From Pseudomonadales bacterium (lineage in GTDB: Bacteria; Pseudomonadota; Gammaproteobacteria; Pseudomonadales; DC-out160): a stretch of 64,000 nucleotides of DNA. Of this stretch, positions 17,175-26,669 are shown piece after piece. The notes under the pieces are model-generated. The model had not been told where the DNA came from. It made no database searches and saw only the letters and a list, made by a program, of their open reading frames with translations. The stretch spans positions 62,001 to 126,000 of the forward strand of contig JAHRWA010000020.1 of the NCBI GenBank assembly GCA_019090455.1. Reading direction: 5' to 3'. A program made the translations under genes and the position numbers. Each line of letters starts with the position of its first letter. The stretch's first letter is position 1.

Positions 17175-18389
17175 TCAGCGCTTTGTAGACCGAAGTACAA
17201 CGAATTTCGAATTACTAGCAACTGTTTCACAATGGCCGAAGCGCTGCTTTAAAATAGCGTGATAGCCGAGATGCCTATTAGCCACCACCCACAGCTCACC
17301 CTTCGTTCCTAACACCTCAAAAGCATGATGAAACATACGATGAGCTGTGTATTTACCCATTGATTTCTGTTGATGAAACGGCGGATTGCAAAAAATACGA
17401 TCTATCCTATTCCGAGCACCAAACTGGAACTTCATTGAAGATAAGCAATCATCAACAATGAATTCAGCCTTATCATCATTAAAATTCGACAAGTAATTCT
17501 CTTTCGCACTCTCTACAGCCATATAGGACTCATCAACAAACATGAGATGTGCATTTTTATTTAGTTTTTTAGCTACTAAGCCTACTACCCCATTACCACA
17601 CGCCAAATCAATTATACATTCACTGCCATTACCCACCGCCATATGCTGCAATAATAAAGCTGTTCCTTGATCTAACTTTTTTCGCGAGAAAACGCTACTC
17701 CTTGATCTCAATATTAGGGACCATCGATCTAACTCATAACTATCTTTAGTAAAACCATCGCTACTCAAACAATCTCCATCCAAATTCAGTTGCTCTAAAT
17801 AGAGTTTTTCAACGTCACCGCTTGAAGTCTCAGCACCGAGAATCTGGTTTTCAGACAAAATAAGCCGAGATTTCTTCCATGCTAAGCTCGTCTGAGTAGC
17901 GCCAACTATTTTTTCAAATAACGCAATCGTTGACGTATGAATATTCTTCGTTTTGTCTGCAGCTATGATTAGCGCGTTAGAATTAACGACAAGCTTTATT
18001 CTTTCTAACTGTTCCTTCAAATGAGCCAAAGATTTGGGTATTTTCATCAGAACGACATCTACATTTTGCGGGAAAGGCTGAGTTTCTTCGATGAAAAAGT
18101 GTTTATCCCTACTTATCGCATTATTCCTACAATTCGCAATATAGGAATTACGGCTAATATAGGAATCGCTAACACTAAAGCAGGACGCACCAGCGTTGAG
18201 CATTGGAATAGTAATCGCACCAAACAAGTCATTCACCACCAGCACTCTCTTGCCTTCCACGCGATAGTGTTCGTTCAGATACCGCAATACATATAAATCA
18301 GCACTATCCCATGCTTGAAGAGATTCATTTTCCTCAGAGAAAAACCGTTTTAAAACAAATTCCCCGTAAGGTGTTTCATATTCAATCAT
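17175..18389 (-). CDS. rlmG: 23S rRNA (guanine-N2) methyltransferase RlmG
   Basis: The 404-residue protein has the two-part layout of RlmG/RsmC: a catalytically silent N-terminal methyltransferase-like half and an active C-terminal half. The SAM-binding motif is IIDLACGNGVVGLVAKKL and the target-base motif is IFCNPPFH near residue 335. The last part (AHRMFHHAFEVLGTKGELWVVANRHLGYHAILKQRFG) matches RlmG closely. RlmG methylates G1835 of 23S rRNA. The size is a little above the enteric enzyme (about 378). It is transcribed alone, with 310 bases separating it from the divergent kinase gene. Confidence 0.88.
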   Translation of the reverse strand: MIEYETPYGEFVLKRFFSEENESLQAWDSADLYVLRYLNEHYRVEGKRVLVVNDLFGAITIPMLNAGASCFSVSDSYISRNSYIANCRNNAISRDKHFFIEETQPFPQNVDVVLMKIPKSLAHLKEQLERIKLVVNSNALIIAADKTKNIHTSTIALFEKIVGATQTSLAWKKSRLILSENQILGAETSSGDVEKLYLEQLNLDGDCLSSDGFTKDSYELDRWSLILRSRSSVFSRKKLDQGTALLLQHMAVGNGSECIIDLACGNGVVGLVAKKLNKNAHLMFVDESYMAVESAKENYLSNFNDDKAEFIVDDCLSSMKFQFGARNRIDRIFCNPPFHQQKSMGKYTAHRMFHHAFEVLGTKGELWVVANRHLGYHAILKQRFGHCETVASNSKFVVLRSTKR

Positions 18390-18699
18390 TTGCTACCCGT
18401 CGCTTATCACCGACAATTTAATAACTACAACTTATCACCTACGAGAAACTACCCGTAAAAAAGAAACACTGCTTCATTCCAGCCTTTCACAACCGACTCT
18501 AACAGCGCCTTATTACCATGTTCTGACCGGCACATCATAAAGCAATAAAAACCTAAGCCAATTCAGCTATATGCCCTTCATTATTGAATATTACAACTAT
18601 AATGATTTTGTGCATTGTTTTTTTGTAGTGAAGATGTGTAAATAGCTAAGCTACAAACCTAGCCAATGGAAAACACAAAGAAATCAAAAACGGTATCCT
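18390..18699. other. Divergent intergenic region between rlmG and the hybrid kinase
   Basis: This 310-base gap must hold the promoters of both divergent genes. I see no further gene, RNA or strong palindrome. CTTATCACC occurs twice (18403-18411 and 18431-18439), which could be chance. Confidence 0.4.
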
Positions 18700-20631
18700 G
18701 TGAACGACTTATCGACAAAATACGTCAAATTTAGGATTATGCTGATCGCAGTCTTGGGTGGCCTAGGCTTTCTATTCTATTTGATTCTTAATTATACCGC
18801 GTCAAAAGACAACGAAAACCAAATTCAACAAATAATAGAAATCGAACTCCCAGTACTTGAAAAAATCACCCTTGCACAAAGTAAATTAAATACCACGAGA
18901 GACCTACTTGCCAACGCCATTGGTCTCGAAGATCCTACCCTGCTAGAAGAGGCACAAGTACTCTCCGAAGAAATAAATGCTGCATTTGCTCATGTTCGAC
19001 TGTCGAAACCGCCACTTGCTGAAGAAGTCGCAGTACTGGAAGAGTTATTTTCTACCTACTACGTTAGCGCCCAACACATATCAGATACCCTTATATCGAA
19101 CCCTCGACTTTTTGACACGTTAGGACAGACTGTCATTCTTAACCAACAAAAATTCAAAGCGCTTCAAAAGCGTTTGGCCGCCACTAGAGATACAAGTTAT
19201 CGTACTTACACCAGCGCTCTGAAATCTGTAGATCAATCAATTCAAAAAACTATCGCCATCGGTTTAGCAGTCGGCGCAAGCACGATCTTCATTCTCGTCG
19301 CATTAGCCTGGACCATCGCCAACCAAGTTATCAGAGCCATAAAGAAAAGCGATCAGCTCAAAGATGAATTTCTCGCCACAGTAAGTCATGAATTACGCAC
19401 ACCAATGAACGGTGTCAATGCATCATTACAACTGATGCGCTCCAACAATCTCGACGAGGAAAATGCAGAATATCTGGATATAGCCTCTCAATCCGCACAA
19501 GACATGATGGACATGGTCAATGGCTTACTCAAATACAGCGAAGCAAAATCAAATGAACTGAAGCCACTCGAAGAGCCTTTCAATATAAAACTAAAAATGG
19601 CTACGATAATTCAACGTTACGAATTTAAATGTCAAGCGAAAGGTTTGGAATTCAATTTTGATTTAGGCTGTGTACCCGACAAGAATTTTATATGTGACGC
19701 TGCGCGGCTATTTCATATCCTTAATATTCTTTTAGATAATGCCGTCAAATTTACTCATGAAGGTAGGGTCAATCTTGATTTCAAAATAGATAGCGCGTCC
19801 AAAGAACGCCCCATCATTCAATTTATCATTTCAGATACAGGAATAGGGATTGCAAAAGAAAATCATGATAAGTTATTCAAATCTTTCCGTCAGGTAGACG
19901 GGGCGTTTAATCGTCGACATGGTGGATTAGGAATAGGTTTGGCGACCTCGATGTTGCTAGCAAAAAGCATGGGCGGCAATATAGAATTCGAATCACAATT
20001 CAACGAAGGGTCGAGCTTTACTTTAATCATTCCTATTAGAAATACAACCAGCCCAAAGCCCGTCAACTCAGCTCAAGTGAACCAGAATGCGTTATCAGAA
20101 GTACCTAAAAAAGGGTCTGCCCCTAGGCTTGCAACAGTAGAGGAATTAAACGCAAAGAAAACTCCCCCTTCGCAAGCACCAACACCTATTCCGGTCAAGC
20201 TGGATACCACTTTTCCTGACCCACTCGCCAACGATATAAAAGTACTTGTTGTGGAGGATAACCCCGTAAATCAAAAGGTATTGTGTGCAATATTGAAAAA
20301 AATAGGGTTCGAAGCCGCTACAGCTAATAATGGACAAGAGGCTGTGGATTTTCTTGATGGAAATACAGTGGACGTCATATTAATGGACTGTCAAATGCCC
20401 ATAATGGATGGATTTGAAGCTACTCAACGCATTAGAAAATGCGACAACGGTAACGCAAATGTCCCCATCATTGCGGTCACAGCTAATGCATTGGCTGCCG
20501 ACAGAGAAAAATGCCTGCAAGTAGGCATGAACGACTACATTAAAAAACCCATAGATAAAACGATCATTCGGCAGATGCTTGAAAAATACCTAACTGCGCG
20601 GGAAAACACCCAATCACAAACTGCATCTTAG
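18700..20631 (+). CDS. Hybrid sensor histidine kinase
   Basis: The 643-residue membrane protein has a first transmembrane segment (about 13-31) and a periplasmic helical sensor (about 35-180). A second segment (about 185-208) leads directly into a HisKA domain with His230 (VSHELRTPMNG). No HAMP domain separates the membrane and the kinase. The ATPase domain shows LLDNAVKFT, DTGIGI and HGGLGIGLA. A Pro-rich linker (about 445-505) leads to a receiver domain with VVEDNPVNQ and phosphoacceptor Asp563 (LMDCQMPIMDG). The start is GTG; no in-frame ATG fits better. No response regulator lies next to it, and no Hpt domain is seen, so its partner is unknown. Confidence 0.92.
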   Translation: MNDLSTKYVKFRIMLIAVLGGLGFLFYLILNYTASKDNENQIQQIIEIELPVLEKITLAQSKLNTTRDLLANAIGLEDPTLLEEAQVLSEEINAAFAHVRLSKPPLAEEVAVLEELFSTYYVSAQHISDTLISNPRLFDTLGQTVILNQQKFKALQKRLAATRDTSYRTYTSALKSVDQSIQKTIAIGLAVGASTIFILVALAWTIANQVIRAIKKSDQLKDEFLATVSHELRTPMNGVNASLQLMRSNNLDEENAEYLDIASQSAQDMMDMVNGLLKYSEAKSNELKPLEEPFNIKLKMATIIQRYEFKCQAKGLEFNFDLGCVPDKNFICDAARLFHILNILLDNAVKFTHEGRVNLDFKIDSASKERPIIQFIISDTGIGIAKENHDKLFKSFRQVDGAFNRRHGGLGIGLATSMLLAKSMGGNIEFESQFNEGSSFTLIIPIRNTTSPKPVNSAQVNQNALSEVPKKGSAPRLATVEELNAKKTPPSQAPTPIPVKLDTTFPDPLANDIKVLVVEDNPVNQKVLCAILKKIGFEAATANNGQEAVDFLDGNTVDVILMDCQMPIMDGFEATQRIRKCDNGNANVPIIAVTANALAADREKCLQVGMNDYIKKPIDKTIIRQMLEKYLTARENTQSQTAS

Positions 20632-20645
20632 CCCTAGCTGAAAAT

Positions 20646-20684
20646 CTTAAAAAGCAATTCTTAAAAAAAATTCTAAAAAGTACT
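20646..20684. repeat. A-rich 12-14 bp tandem repeat, three copies
   Basis: CTTAAAAAGCAATT, CTTAAAAAAAATT and CTAAAAAGTACT follow each other just after the kinase stop codon. The units differ in length, so slippage has acted on an A-rich unit. Confidence 0.6.
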
Positions 20685-20756
20685 GCTTCATTCCCTTTGT
20701 TTAACCAACCCTAACTGTTTGCGACCTCTTACCGACCACCTTAAGCTCGGGATAAA

Positions 20757-20774
20757 GCGGCAATAATTTGCCGC
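20757..20774. promoter_or_regulatory. Short palindrome before the spermidine-synthase-like gene
   Basis: GCGGCAA (20757-20763), a TAAT loop and TTGCCGC (20768-20774) form a perfect 7-bp inverted repeat 28 bases before the ATG. It may be an operator or a leader hairpin. No U-run follows, so it is not a standard terminator. Confidence 0.4.
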
Positions 20775-20802
20775 CCACGAAATACCCTCCTATACTTTTT
20801 GT

Positions 20803-21645
20803 ATGCAGTATGAACAATCTGCCCATTCGCTATGGCGCTTGGGACCGTGTAGTGGCACAAAGTTATACTCAAAGATGACGGAGTTAGGTCAGCTTGAGGT
20901 ACGCGAAGATGCCGGCTTGAGATGGATGCATTACAACAATGGATCTGTAGAATCAGTCATGTCATTGGAGGACCCGTCGAATCCTATCTTGGCTTATGCT
21001 CAGGCGATGATGTCATTTCTACTATTTCAGCAACAACCTAAAAACATCCTAAACCTAGGTCTTGGCGGTGGATCGGTAATTCGATTTTGTTCCCAGTTTC
21101 TCCCCCAATCCAACATTACTACAATAGAAATCAACCCTGATGTGGCCGAAGTGTGCAGTCAATATTTTGGGACTAACACCCACTCTTCAAACCTGATAAT
21201 TGATGATGGGCAACGCTATTTAAACAACTTAGCGCGCGGCAATAGCCCACGCGATACTATAAATTCAAACTGCAAATCCCAGTATGACACCATCCTAGTG
21301 GATCTCTTTCAAGCAGAGGGAATGGCCGACTGCATCAATAACAACACCTTCTACGATGATTGTGTCCAATGCCTATCTCCCAATGGTGTCATGGTGCTAA
21401 ACCTCATTGTAAATGATATCGACCGTATGACAGATTTGTTAAGCAAAGTATGGAAATCATTTTCCGGGAGAGTGATTTGTTTTAGTTTAGATAATTGCTC
21501 CAATATAATCGTACTCGCTTTTCGTGAGCAGTTTCAATTAGATCCACAACATCTACTAAAATCCAGAGCCATCGATCTACAAAACAATACTCGCCTTTCT
21601 TTTACACACTACGCCGATAGCATTCTTAAGAGTAATCACTGGTAA
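20803..21645 (+). CDS. Spermidine synthase-like methyltransferase-fold protein
   Basis: This 280-residue protein has the Rossmann fold of polyamine aminopropyltransferases. ILNLGLGGGSVIRF is the nucleotide/SAM loop, TTIEINPDVAEVC the acidic second strand, and IDDGQRYL the region with the family's aspartate. YDTILVDLFQAEGMADCIN is the catalytic-side strand, in which the usual DxxDP(x)GP motif is missing. Polyamine synthesis is therefore doubtful; many such single-domain relatives have no known substrate. No adenosylmethionine decarboxylase gene is near. A 7-bp palindrome lies just upstream of the start. Confidence 0.75.
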   Translation: MQYEQSAHSLWRLGPCSGTKLYSKMTELGQLEVREDAGLRWMHYNNGSVESVMSLEDPSNPILAYAQAMMSFLLFQQQPKNILNLGLGGGSVIRFCSQFLPQSNITTIEINPDVAEVCSQYFGTNTHSSNLIIDDGQRYLNNLARGNSPRDTINSNCKSQYDTILVDLFQAEGMADCINNNTFYDDCVQCLSPNGVMVLNLIVNDIDRMTDLLSKVWKSFSGRVICFSLDNCSNIIVLAFREQFQLDPQHLLKSRAIDLQNNTRLSFTHYADSILKSNHW

Positions 21646-21736
21646 GCTCAACTCCACATTTACCCTCTAAACATTGCCCTTTTAAATGACACTTGATATA
21701 TAGTATTGACATTGTGCATCAGCAGCGGTCTTTCCT

Positions 21737-22486
21737 ATGGGTAACATTCTTAATTCTGGGTCCAGTAATTCAACACCTAACAAGTTAAAACCCAACAACT
21801 TAAAATCCAAAAAAAAAGACATCGATTCTTTTTTAAAAAAGGTCAAGCAGACGCCTAAAACACCCGCTCTAATTGATAGAGAAAATGGCCGTGTGATTTT
21901 TGCCATGGATGCAACCGCGAGTCGACAACCCTCTTGGGATCGTGCCTGTCATTATCAAGTTGAAATGTTTAATGCCACTCAGAATTGTGGCGGACTTTCC
22001 GTTCAGATATGTTACTACCGTGGTTATGGCGAGTTTGAAGCCAGCACATGGCTGAGCAACAGTAAATCGTTGCAACACACCATGGCAGCAGTATTCTGTC
22101 TCGGTGGATTTACTCAGATTAATAAAGTACTACAACATGCCCTTGAGGAGAACAAATGCAAGAAAGTATCTGCCGTCATTTTTATCGGTGATGCGATCGA
22201 GGAAGATCCTGCTAAGCTTCGTCAGATAGCAGGACAACTGGGTATGTTAAAGGTACCCGTTTTTGTATTTCAAGAAGGTAACGATCGAGATGCAGCGGAG
22301 ACTTTCAAGCAGATAGCCAAACTTAGTGGCGGTGCTTATTCTCTTTTTGATCCCGGCAGCGCATCAATATTGGCAGACTTACTAGGTGCAGTCGCTGTCT
22401 ATGCCACAGGTGGTTCGACCGCACTCAGTGAATTTAGTCAATTAAAATCATCGTCGATCAAACAACTTTTACAACAACTCGAATAG
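21737..22486 (+). CDS. vWA-like domain protein
   Basis: The 249-residue cytoplasmic protein carries a von Willebrand A-like fold (about 50-235). VIFAMDATASRQPSW gives the MIDAS motif in a DxTxS form, GGFTQ the next ligand region, and AVIFIGDAIEE the third. The N-terminal 45 residues are Lys- and Asn-rich and contain a duplicated NKLKP/NNLKS unit. It lies 97 bases before a membrane-anchored J-domain gene on the same strand. The pairing suggests a chaperone-linked adaptor role, which is inference. The protein has no signal peptide or membrane helix. Confidence 0.75.
   Translation: MGNILNSGSSNSTPNKLKPNNLKSKKKDIDSFLKKVKQTPKTPALIDRENGRVIFAMDATASRQPSWDRACHYQVEMFNATQNCGGLSVQICYYRGYGEFEASTWLSNSKSLQHTMAAVFCLGGFTQINKVLQHALEENKCKKVSAVIFIGDAIEEDPAKLRQIAGQLGMLKVPVFVFQEGNDRDAAETFKQIAKLSGGAYSLFDPGSASILADLLGAVAVYATGGSTALSEFSQLKSSSIKQLLQQLE
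21775..21804 (+). repeat. 15-bp tandem duplication in the vWA gene
   Basis: ACCTAACAAGTTAAA (21775-21789) is followed by ACCCAACAACTTAAA (21790-21804), 13 of 15 identical. It encodes a repeated Pro-Asn-x-Leu-Lys unit in the N-terminal tail. Confidence 0.85.
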
Positions 22487-22583
22487 CATTTACTAGTTGA
22501 ATTCAAAAATAATTAGTTTCTAACAAATTGCTTATTAAAAATAATTTTTAAAAATTCGCTTCAAACGACCTACAGGGCCTTCA

Positions 22584-23357
22584 GTGCATCCGATATTAAT
22601 ACTACTGATTTTTTTATTATCTCTACTGGGTGTATGGATTTTTAGATCCCGTAAGTCCCGCCAATCAAAAGACAATATTAAGTGGATTGCGATCATCGCC
22701 ACAGTCATTCTTGCCATACTCGCAGCCAGTGGTCGCGTCCCTTGGCTGAGCGCAGTCATCGCGGGACTGGTTGCCACAGCACGTAGCGCGCTCCCTCTGC
22801 TGTTGAGGTACCTTCCCTTTATTCAGCAACAAATAATGCAAAATAAGCAAAAACAACAATTCCACAAAGCAGGCCAATCCCGTGATAACGGACAAACACA
22901 AGAAAACATATCAACGGTTGCCACCTCTATATTAGAAATGGAACTCAATCACGATACTGGCGAAATGAGTGGTAGAGTCCTTTCCGGCTCCTTTGCAAAC
23001 ATGATGCTAGACCAAATAAATATCGAACAATGTGTGCAGCTACATCAGTTTTGCAGTAGCACTGACCACCAGTCCACTGAGTTATTAGAAGCTTATTTAG
23101 AAAGACGGTTCGGAGAAGAATGGCAAAATCATCATCAACATCAACACCAACAGCAGCAAGCCAACAACCAATCCATCTCTAGCGGCAACATGAGCACAGC
23201 GGAAGCCTTTGAAGTATTAGGGCTTTCTGCACAAGCCAGTAAAGAAGAAATTGTGACGGCTCATCGAAAGTTGATGCAAAAACTACATCCTGATCGAGGT
23301 GGTTCGACCTATTTAGCAACAAAATTAAACCAAGCTAAAGACTGTTTATTAGGGTAA
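22584..23357 (+). CDS. Membrane-anchored DnaJ-domain protein
   Basis: The 257-residue protein starts at GTG. It has two hydrophobic segments (about 2-17 and 31-64, the latter long and hydrophobic). A Gln/His-rich stretch (HHQHQHQQQQ, about 189-200) follows, and a C-terminal J domain (about 208-257) has the LHPDRGG motif needed to stimulate Hsp70. The J domain at the C terminus with N-terminal membrane anchors recalls Tim14-like or DjlA-like proteins. It probably recruits DnaK to the inner membrane. The vWA gene lies 97 bases upstream and may provide its client or partner. Confidence 0.85.
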   Translation: MHPILILLIFLLSLLGVWIFRSRKSRQSKDNIKWIAIIATVILAILAASGRVPWLSAVIAGLVATARSALPLLLRYLPFIQQQIMQNKQKQQFHKAGQSRDNGQTQENISTVATSILEMELNHDTGEMSGRVLSGSFANMMLDQINIEQCVQLHQFCSSTDHQSTELLEAYLERRFGEEWQNHHQHQHQQQQANNQSISSGNMSTAEAFEVLGLSAQASKEEIVTAHRKLMQKLHPDRGGSTYLATKLNQAKDCLLG

Positions 23358-23374
23358 CCCCTAGGGAAAGAGGT

Positions 23375-23451
23375 TATAATCCGCTGTCCTTCGATCATCC
23401 AGGCCATTTCATTAGGCCCCATTCCCTGAGCTAATAAGGGCCCTGGGCCTA
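23375..23451 (+). promoter_or_regulatory. Leader with -10-like box and stem-loop before the EamA gene
   Basis: A TATAAT box lies at 23375-23380, with no clear -35 partner. Downstream, TAGGCCC (23413-23419) pairs with GGGCCTA (23445-23451), with a further inner CCCT/AGGG stem. The hairpin ends 24 bases before the ATG at 23476. It may be a leader structure or a terminator of the J-domain gene; no U-run follows. Confidence 0.35.
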
Positions 23452-23475
23452 CCGGATTTCACCCTTTACTCGAAT

Positions 23476-24372
23476 ATGCAAAAAGATTCCTTACTCAAAG
23501 GTGCGCTCTACATTCTCGCCGCTGAATTTCTATTGTCAGCCATGGCGGCTATCATCAAGCACCTTTCACAAGAGCTGCCCATTGAAATGATTGTGTTTTT
23601 TCGCAATTTTTTTGGATTACTGGCATTACTTCCACTCTTAGCTCACGGCGGTCTATCTCAACTCAGAACTAACCGTATTGGAATGCACCTTTTACGCGGT
23701 CTCACCGGTGTCACAGCCATGTATGGATTCTTTTTTGTCATAGGCAATATCCCTCTGACCGAAGCCGTTCTAGTCAAACTCACCACTCCGTTTTTTCTCC
23801 CTATCATTACTTTTTTGTGGCTGGGAGAAGCCATCCGGAGCAACACCAAATGGGCCATTGTTATTGGCTTTATCGGCGTTATCTTCATTCTTCGCCCAGG
23901 AGCAGATAATTTTGAGCCTTTAGCTATTATCGGTGTGTTTGCCGCTGTCTTTGCTAGCTTTGCCAAAGTTTGCATTCGCCGCATGGCCACCACCGAACCG
24001 AGTATTCGTATCGTTTTTTACTTCGGTCTAATATGCAGTTCTGTCACTGCCATTCCACTCATTTGGAGTTGGCAAACACCTTCTACAGAAACCTGGCTCT
24101 GGCTAATAGGAATGGGCATCATCGGCAGCTGCGGACAGATACTCATGACCCGAGGATACCAAGTCGCGAATCCCGGTCAAATTGGCCCTTACGTCTATTC
24201 CTCTCTGATTTATGCCAGCGCATTCGGGTGGTATTTTTGGGGTGAAACACCCTTATTGACTACAGCGATCGGTTGCGTGTTTATTATCGGCGCTGGACTA
24301 TGGAATATGAAAAAGCCAACGGTACGCCAAAAGCAGGATGCTCAGGATACAATAGCTATCAATAATGGTTAA
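23476..24372 (+). CDS. EamA/DMT-family transporter
   Basis: The 298-residue protein has ten predicted membrane segments in two EamA repeats, as in drug/metabolite transporters (RhaT/YdcZ class). The first repeat contains the FFRNFFGLLALLP and RGLTGVTAMYGFFFVIGNIPLTEAVLVKLTTPFFLPIIT patterns typical of the family. The second has GSCGQILMTRGYQVANPGQIGPYVYSSLIYA. Substrate is unknown; relatives export amino acids, nucleosides or S-adenosylmethionine. It stands between the J-domain gene and rimO on the same strand, with 118 and 127 bases on either side, so it may have its own promoter. Confidence 0.88.
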   Translation: MQKDSLLKGALYILAAEFLLSAMAAIIKHLSQELPIEMIVFFRNFFGLLALLPLLAHGGLSQLRTNRIGMHLLRGLTGVTAMYGFFFVIGNIPLTEAVLVKLTTPFFLPIITFLWLGEAIRSNTKWAIVIGFIGVIFILRPGADNFEPLAIIGVFAAVFASFAKVCIRRMATTEPSIRIVFYFGLICSSVTAIPLIWSWQTPSTETWLWLIGMGIIGSCGQILMTRGYQVANPGQIGPYVYSSLIYASAFGWYFWGETPLLTTAIGCVFIIGAGLWNMKKPTVRQKQDAQDTIAINNG

Positions 24373-24410
24373 CAACTCACTAACGAGTTCTTATTTACAA
24401 ACCACTACTT

Positions 24411-24485
24411 ACAAACCCTAATTAACGAAACATTTTTTACGAAACCCAATTGATAAAATCTGATTCACAAACCCTAATTAACGAA
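24411..24485. repeat. Two exact 19-bp direct repeats before rimO
   Basis: ACAAACCCTAATTAACGAA occurs at 24411-24429 and again at 24467-24485, 56 bases apart. Related fragments (TTACAAACCAC, TACGAAACCCAATTGA, ACTCTAATTAA) fill the space, so most of the spacer is built from degenerate copies of one unit. The second copy ends 14 bases before the rimO start. Confidence 0.9.
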
Positions 24486-24499
24486 CTCTAATTAATACT

Positions 24500-25867
24500 A
24501 TGAGCAATGAAAAAAACAAAGTCGGCTTCGTATCCCTAGGCTGCCCGAAGGCCCTCGTGGACTCGGAACGCATTATGACCCAGCTTAAAATTGAAGGTTA
24601 CGATCTTGTGGCCAGCTACAACGAGGCAGATCTAGTCGTCGTGAATACCTGTGGCTTTATAGACGAGGCCAAAGCAGAATCCTTAGAGGCCATCGGTGAA
24701 GCCATTAGCGAAAACGGTCGCGTCATAGTGACCGGCTGCATGGGCAAAGACACTCAATCTATTACCGACATTCATCCTAGAGTACTCAGCGTAACAGGCC
24801 CTCACGAGTACGCCGAAGTCATGAGTGCGGTACAAGAACACTTACCACCCAGTCAATTTTCAAACCCGCCCGTACACAACCCGCTTATCGACCTCACTCC
24901 CGCTCAAGGTATCAAGCTGACACCCAAACACTATGCCTATTTAAAAATATCAGAAGGCTGTAATCATCGCTGCACTTTTTGCATTATCCCCTCCCTTCGA
25001 GGCGACCTAGTGAGCCGCCCAATAAATGAGGTAATGGAAGAGGCAGAACGACTAAAACAGGCCGGCGTACAAGAGCTTCTCATCATCTCTCAGGATACAA
25101 GCGCCTACGGTTTGGACCTAAAGTATCAAAAAGAAATATGGCGTGGACAATCTAGACAAACACGCCTGTTAGATCTTTGTAACGCACTAGGCGAACTGGA
25201 TCTATGGACAAGATTACATTACGTCTACCCCTACCCTCATGTCGATAAAATCATCCCCTTAATGGCCGAAGGGAAAATACTCCCCTATCTCGACATTCCT
25301 TTCCAACACGGTAGTACTCGAGTACTAAAAGCCATGAAAAGGCCCGGAGCGGTAGAACATAATTTACAACGCATTCAACGCTGGCGAGAAATCTGCCCTG
25401 AGATAACATTACGCAGCACTTTTATCGTGGGATTCCCAGGAGAAACGGAAGACGAATTCCAGGAACTCATCGATTTTATTGAAGAAGCCAAATTAGATCA
25501 TGCCGGCTGCTTCAAATACTCACCGGTTAAAGGCGCCATCGCCAATGACCAAGGCGAGCATATCGATGATGACATTATGGATGAACGATTTAATATTTTC
25601 ATGCGCGTTCAAGGGCAAATCAGTGAAGCGCGATTACAAGAAAAAGTCGGCAAAACCATTGACGTCCTCATCGATGAAGTGGATTCAGAAGGTGCGATTG
25701 GACGCAGTAAGGCCGATGCACCGGAAATTGATGGCAGAGTCATGATAGACGGAGAATCCGATCTAAATCCCGGCGATATTGTATCGGTAAAAGTTACTGA
25801 GGCAGATGAGCATGATTTATGGGGAGAATTAAAAGACACCCGTATTCGGTTTAAACCACTCACTTAG
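24500..25867 (+). CDS. rimO: Ribosomal protein S12 methylthiotransferase RimO
   Basis: The 455-residue protein is a methylthiotransferase. The N-terminal UPF0004 domain starts [23 protein letters not shown], exactly the RimO form, and carries the auxiliary cluster cysteines (GCPK, NTCGF, TGCMG). The radical SAM core has [13 protein letters not shown] with Cys154, Cys158 and Cys161. The C-terminal TRAM domain ends the protein. RimO adds a methylthio group to Asp of ribosomal protein S12. Length agrees with the enteric enzyme (about 441). No strong Shine-Dalgarno is seen before the ATG, only repeated AT-rich spacer sequence. Confidence 0.96.
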   Translation: MSNEKNKVGFVSLGCPKALVDSERIMTQLKIEGYDLVASYNEADLVVVNTCGFIDEAKAESLEAIGEAISENGRVIVTGCMGKDTQSITDIHPRVLSVTGPHEYAEVMSAVQEHLPPSQFSNPPVHNPLIDLTPAQGIKLTPKHYAYLKISEGCNHRCTFCIIPSLRGDLVSRPINEVMEEAERLKQAGVQELLIISQDTSAYGLDLKYQKEIWRGQSRQTRLLDLCNALGELDLWTRLHYVYPYPHVDKIIPLMAEGKILPYLDIPFQHGSTRVLKAMKRPGAVEHNLQRIQRWREICPEITLRSTFIVGFPGETEDEFQELIDFIEEAKLDHAGCFKYSPVKGAIANDQGEHIDDDIMDERFNIFMRVQGQISEARLQEKVGKTIDVLIDEVDSEGAIGRSKADAPEIDGRVMIDGESDLNPGDIVSVKVTEADEHDLWGELKDTRIRFKPLT

Positions 25868-25922
25868 CGATACCAATACCTTGACCGAACCCTAGCGAGG
25901 AAGTCACTAATCCAAGCTAGGT
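25868..25922. terminator. Possible hairpin after rimO
   Basis: AACCCTAGC and GCTAGGTT form an imperfect inverted repeat with one bulge across 25888-25924. It lies in the 3' spacer of rimO. It has no U-run, so termination here is only possible. Confidence 0.25.
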
Positions 25923-25958
25923 TTGCTCGCTATTTCTATCACTTCTATACTCGAAGTT

Positions 25959-26669
25959 ATGCGATCAAAATCAACCTTAATCACTTATTGCCTAATTGGC
26001 GGCTGTGCCGCGATAGGCGTTGTGCTCGCATTCTTGTTTTTATTCGATTCCTCAGCCAACGTACCTAAAATAGCTAACAGCCAAAATCCTACTCAACAAC
26101 ATTCCTCCACTGCCTTTAACTCGAGTGCATTTACAACTACGCCCGAAACGAAAAAGAAAATGGAGAAGGATTCGGAGCTAGAAGATGATGAAGAGTTAGA
26201 GAATGAAGAAAAGTTAGAAGCCGAATCCGATGAAATCGATCCCATCAGCTTATGGATCCTAGCCACCAGCGATCATTTAGACTCGACCCTGCCCACCCAT
26301 CCAGCAATACACAATCCCTATGCTATTACGCTAGATTCCGACTGGTCGACACAGCTTCAAGAATATGATGAAGTCACATTACACCTACCGAACGAAGACG
26401 CTATCGTCATTATCGAAAACCGATCTGTTTTCCCCAATGGAGACATAAGCTGGAGTGGCCACCTCTCCGGTTACGAAGACCAATACCCAACAGTGATGAC
26501 CATCGGCAAAACCATTAGCTTTGGCACCATCACGACTCCCAATGGTGAATACACAATAGAAGTTAAGGGCACCACGGGTACCGTTTATAAAACTCCCCGA
26601 GTTGATGAGTTATCTTCAGATGATAGTCCTGACTTTTTAATTCCTGACGAGCACTATATCAATCCTTAA
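25959..26669 (+). CDS. Membrane-anchored protein resembling a metalloprotease propeptide
   Basis: The protein of about 236 residues (ATG at 25959; a TTG 36 bases upstream is less likely) has one N-terminal membrane helix (about 6-30) and a Ser/Thr-rich then strongly acidic linker built on an 18-bp repeat. A C-terminal globular part (about 95-220) follows. The segment VFPNGDISWSGHLSGYEDQYPTVMTIGKT followed by TTPNGEYTIEVKGTTGTVYKT resembles the N-terminal prodomains found fused to secreted metalloproteases. A metzincin gene without such a prodomain follows 492 bases downstream. A separate propeptide or inhibitor is my inference. The other reading is simply an unknown envelope protein. Confidence 0.6.
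   Translation: MRSKSTLITYCLIGGCAAIGVVLAFLFLFDSSANVPKIANSQNPTQQHSSTAFNSSAFTTTPETKKKMEKDSELEDDEELENEEKLEAESDEIDPISLWILATSDHLDSTLPTHPAIHNPYAITLDSDWSTQLQEYDEVTLHLPNEDAIVIIENRSVFPNGDISWSGHLSGYEDQYPTVMTIGKTISFGTITTPNGEYTIEVKGTTGTVYKTPRVDELSSDDSPDFLIPDEHYINP
26175..26228 (+). repeat. 18-bp tandem repeat, three copies, coding an acidic linker
   Basis: GAGCTAGAAGATGATGAA, GAGTTAGAGAATGAAGAA and AAGTTAGAAGCCGAATCC follow one another in frame and encode ELEDDE, ELENEE and KLEAES. Confidence 0.85.

Noticed and set aside
24411-24485. Direct repeats as a small CRISPR array
   Set aside because: There are only two exact copies, the space between them is itself made of degenerate copies, and no cas genes are present.
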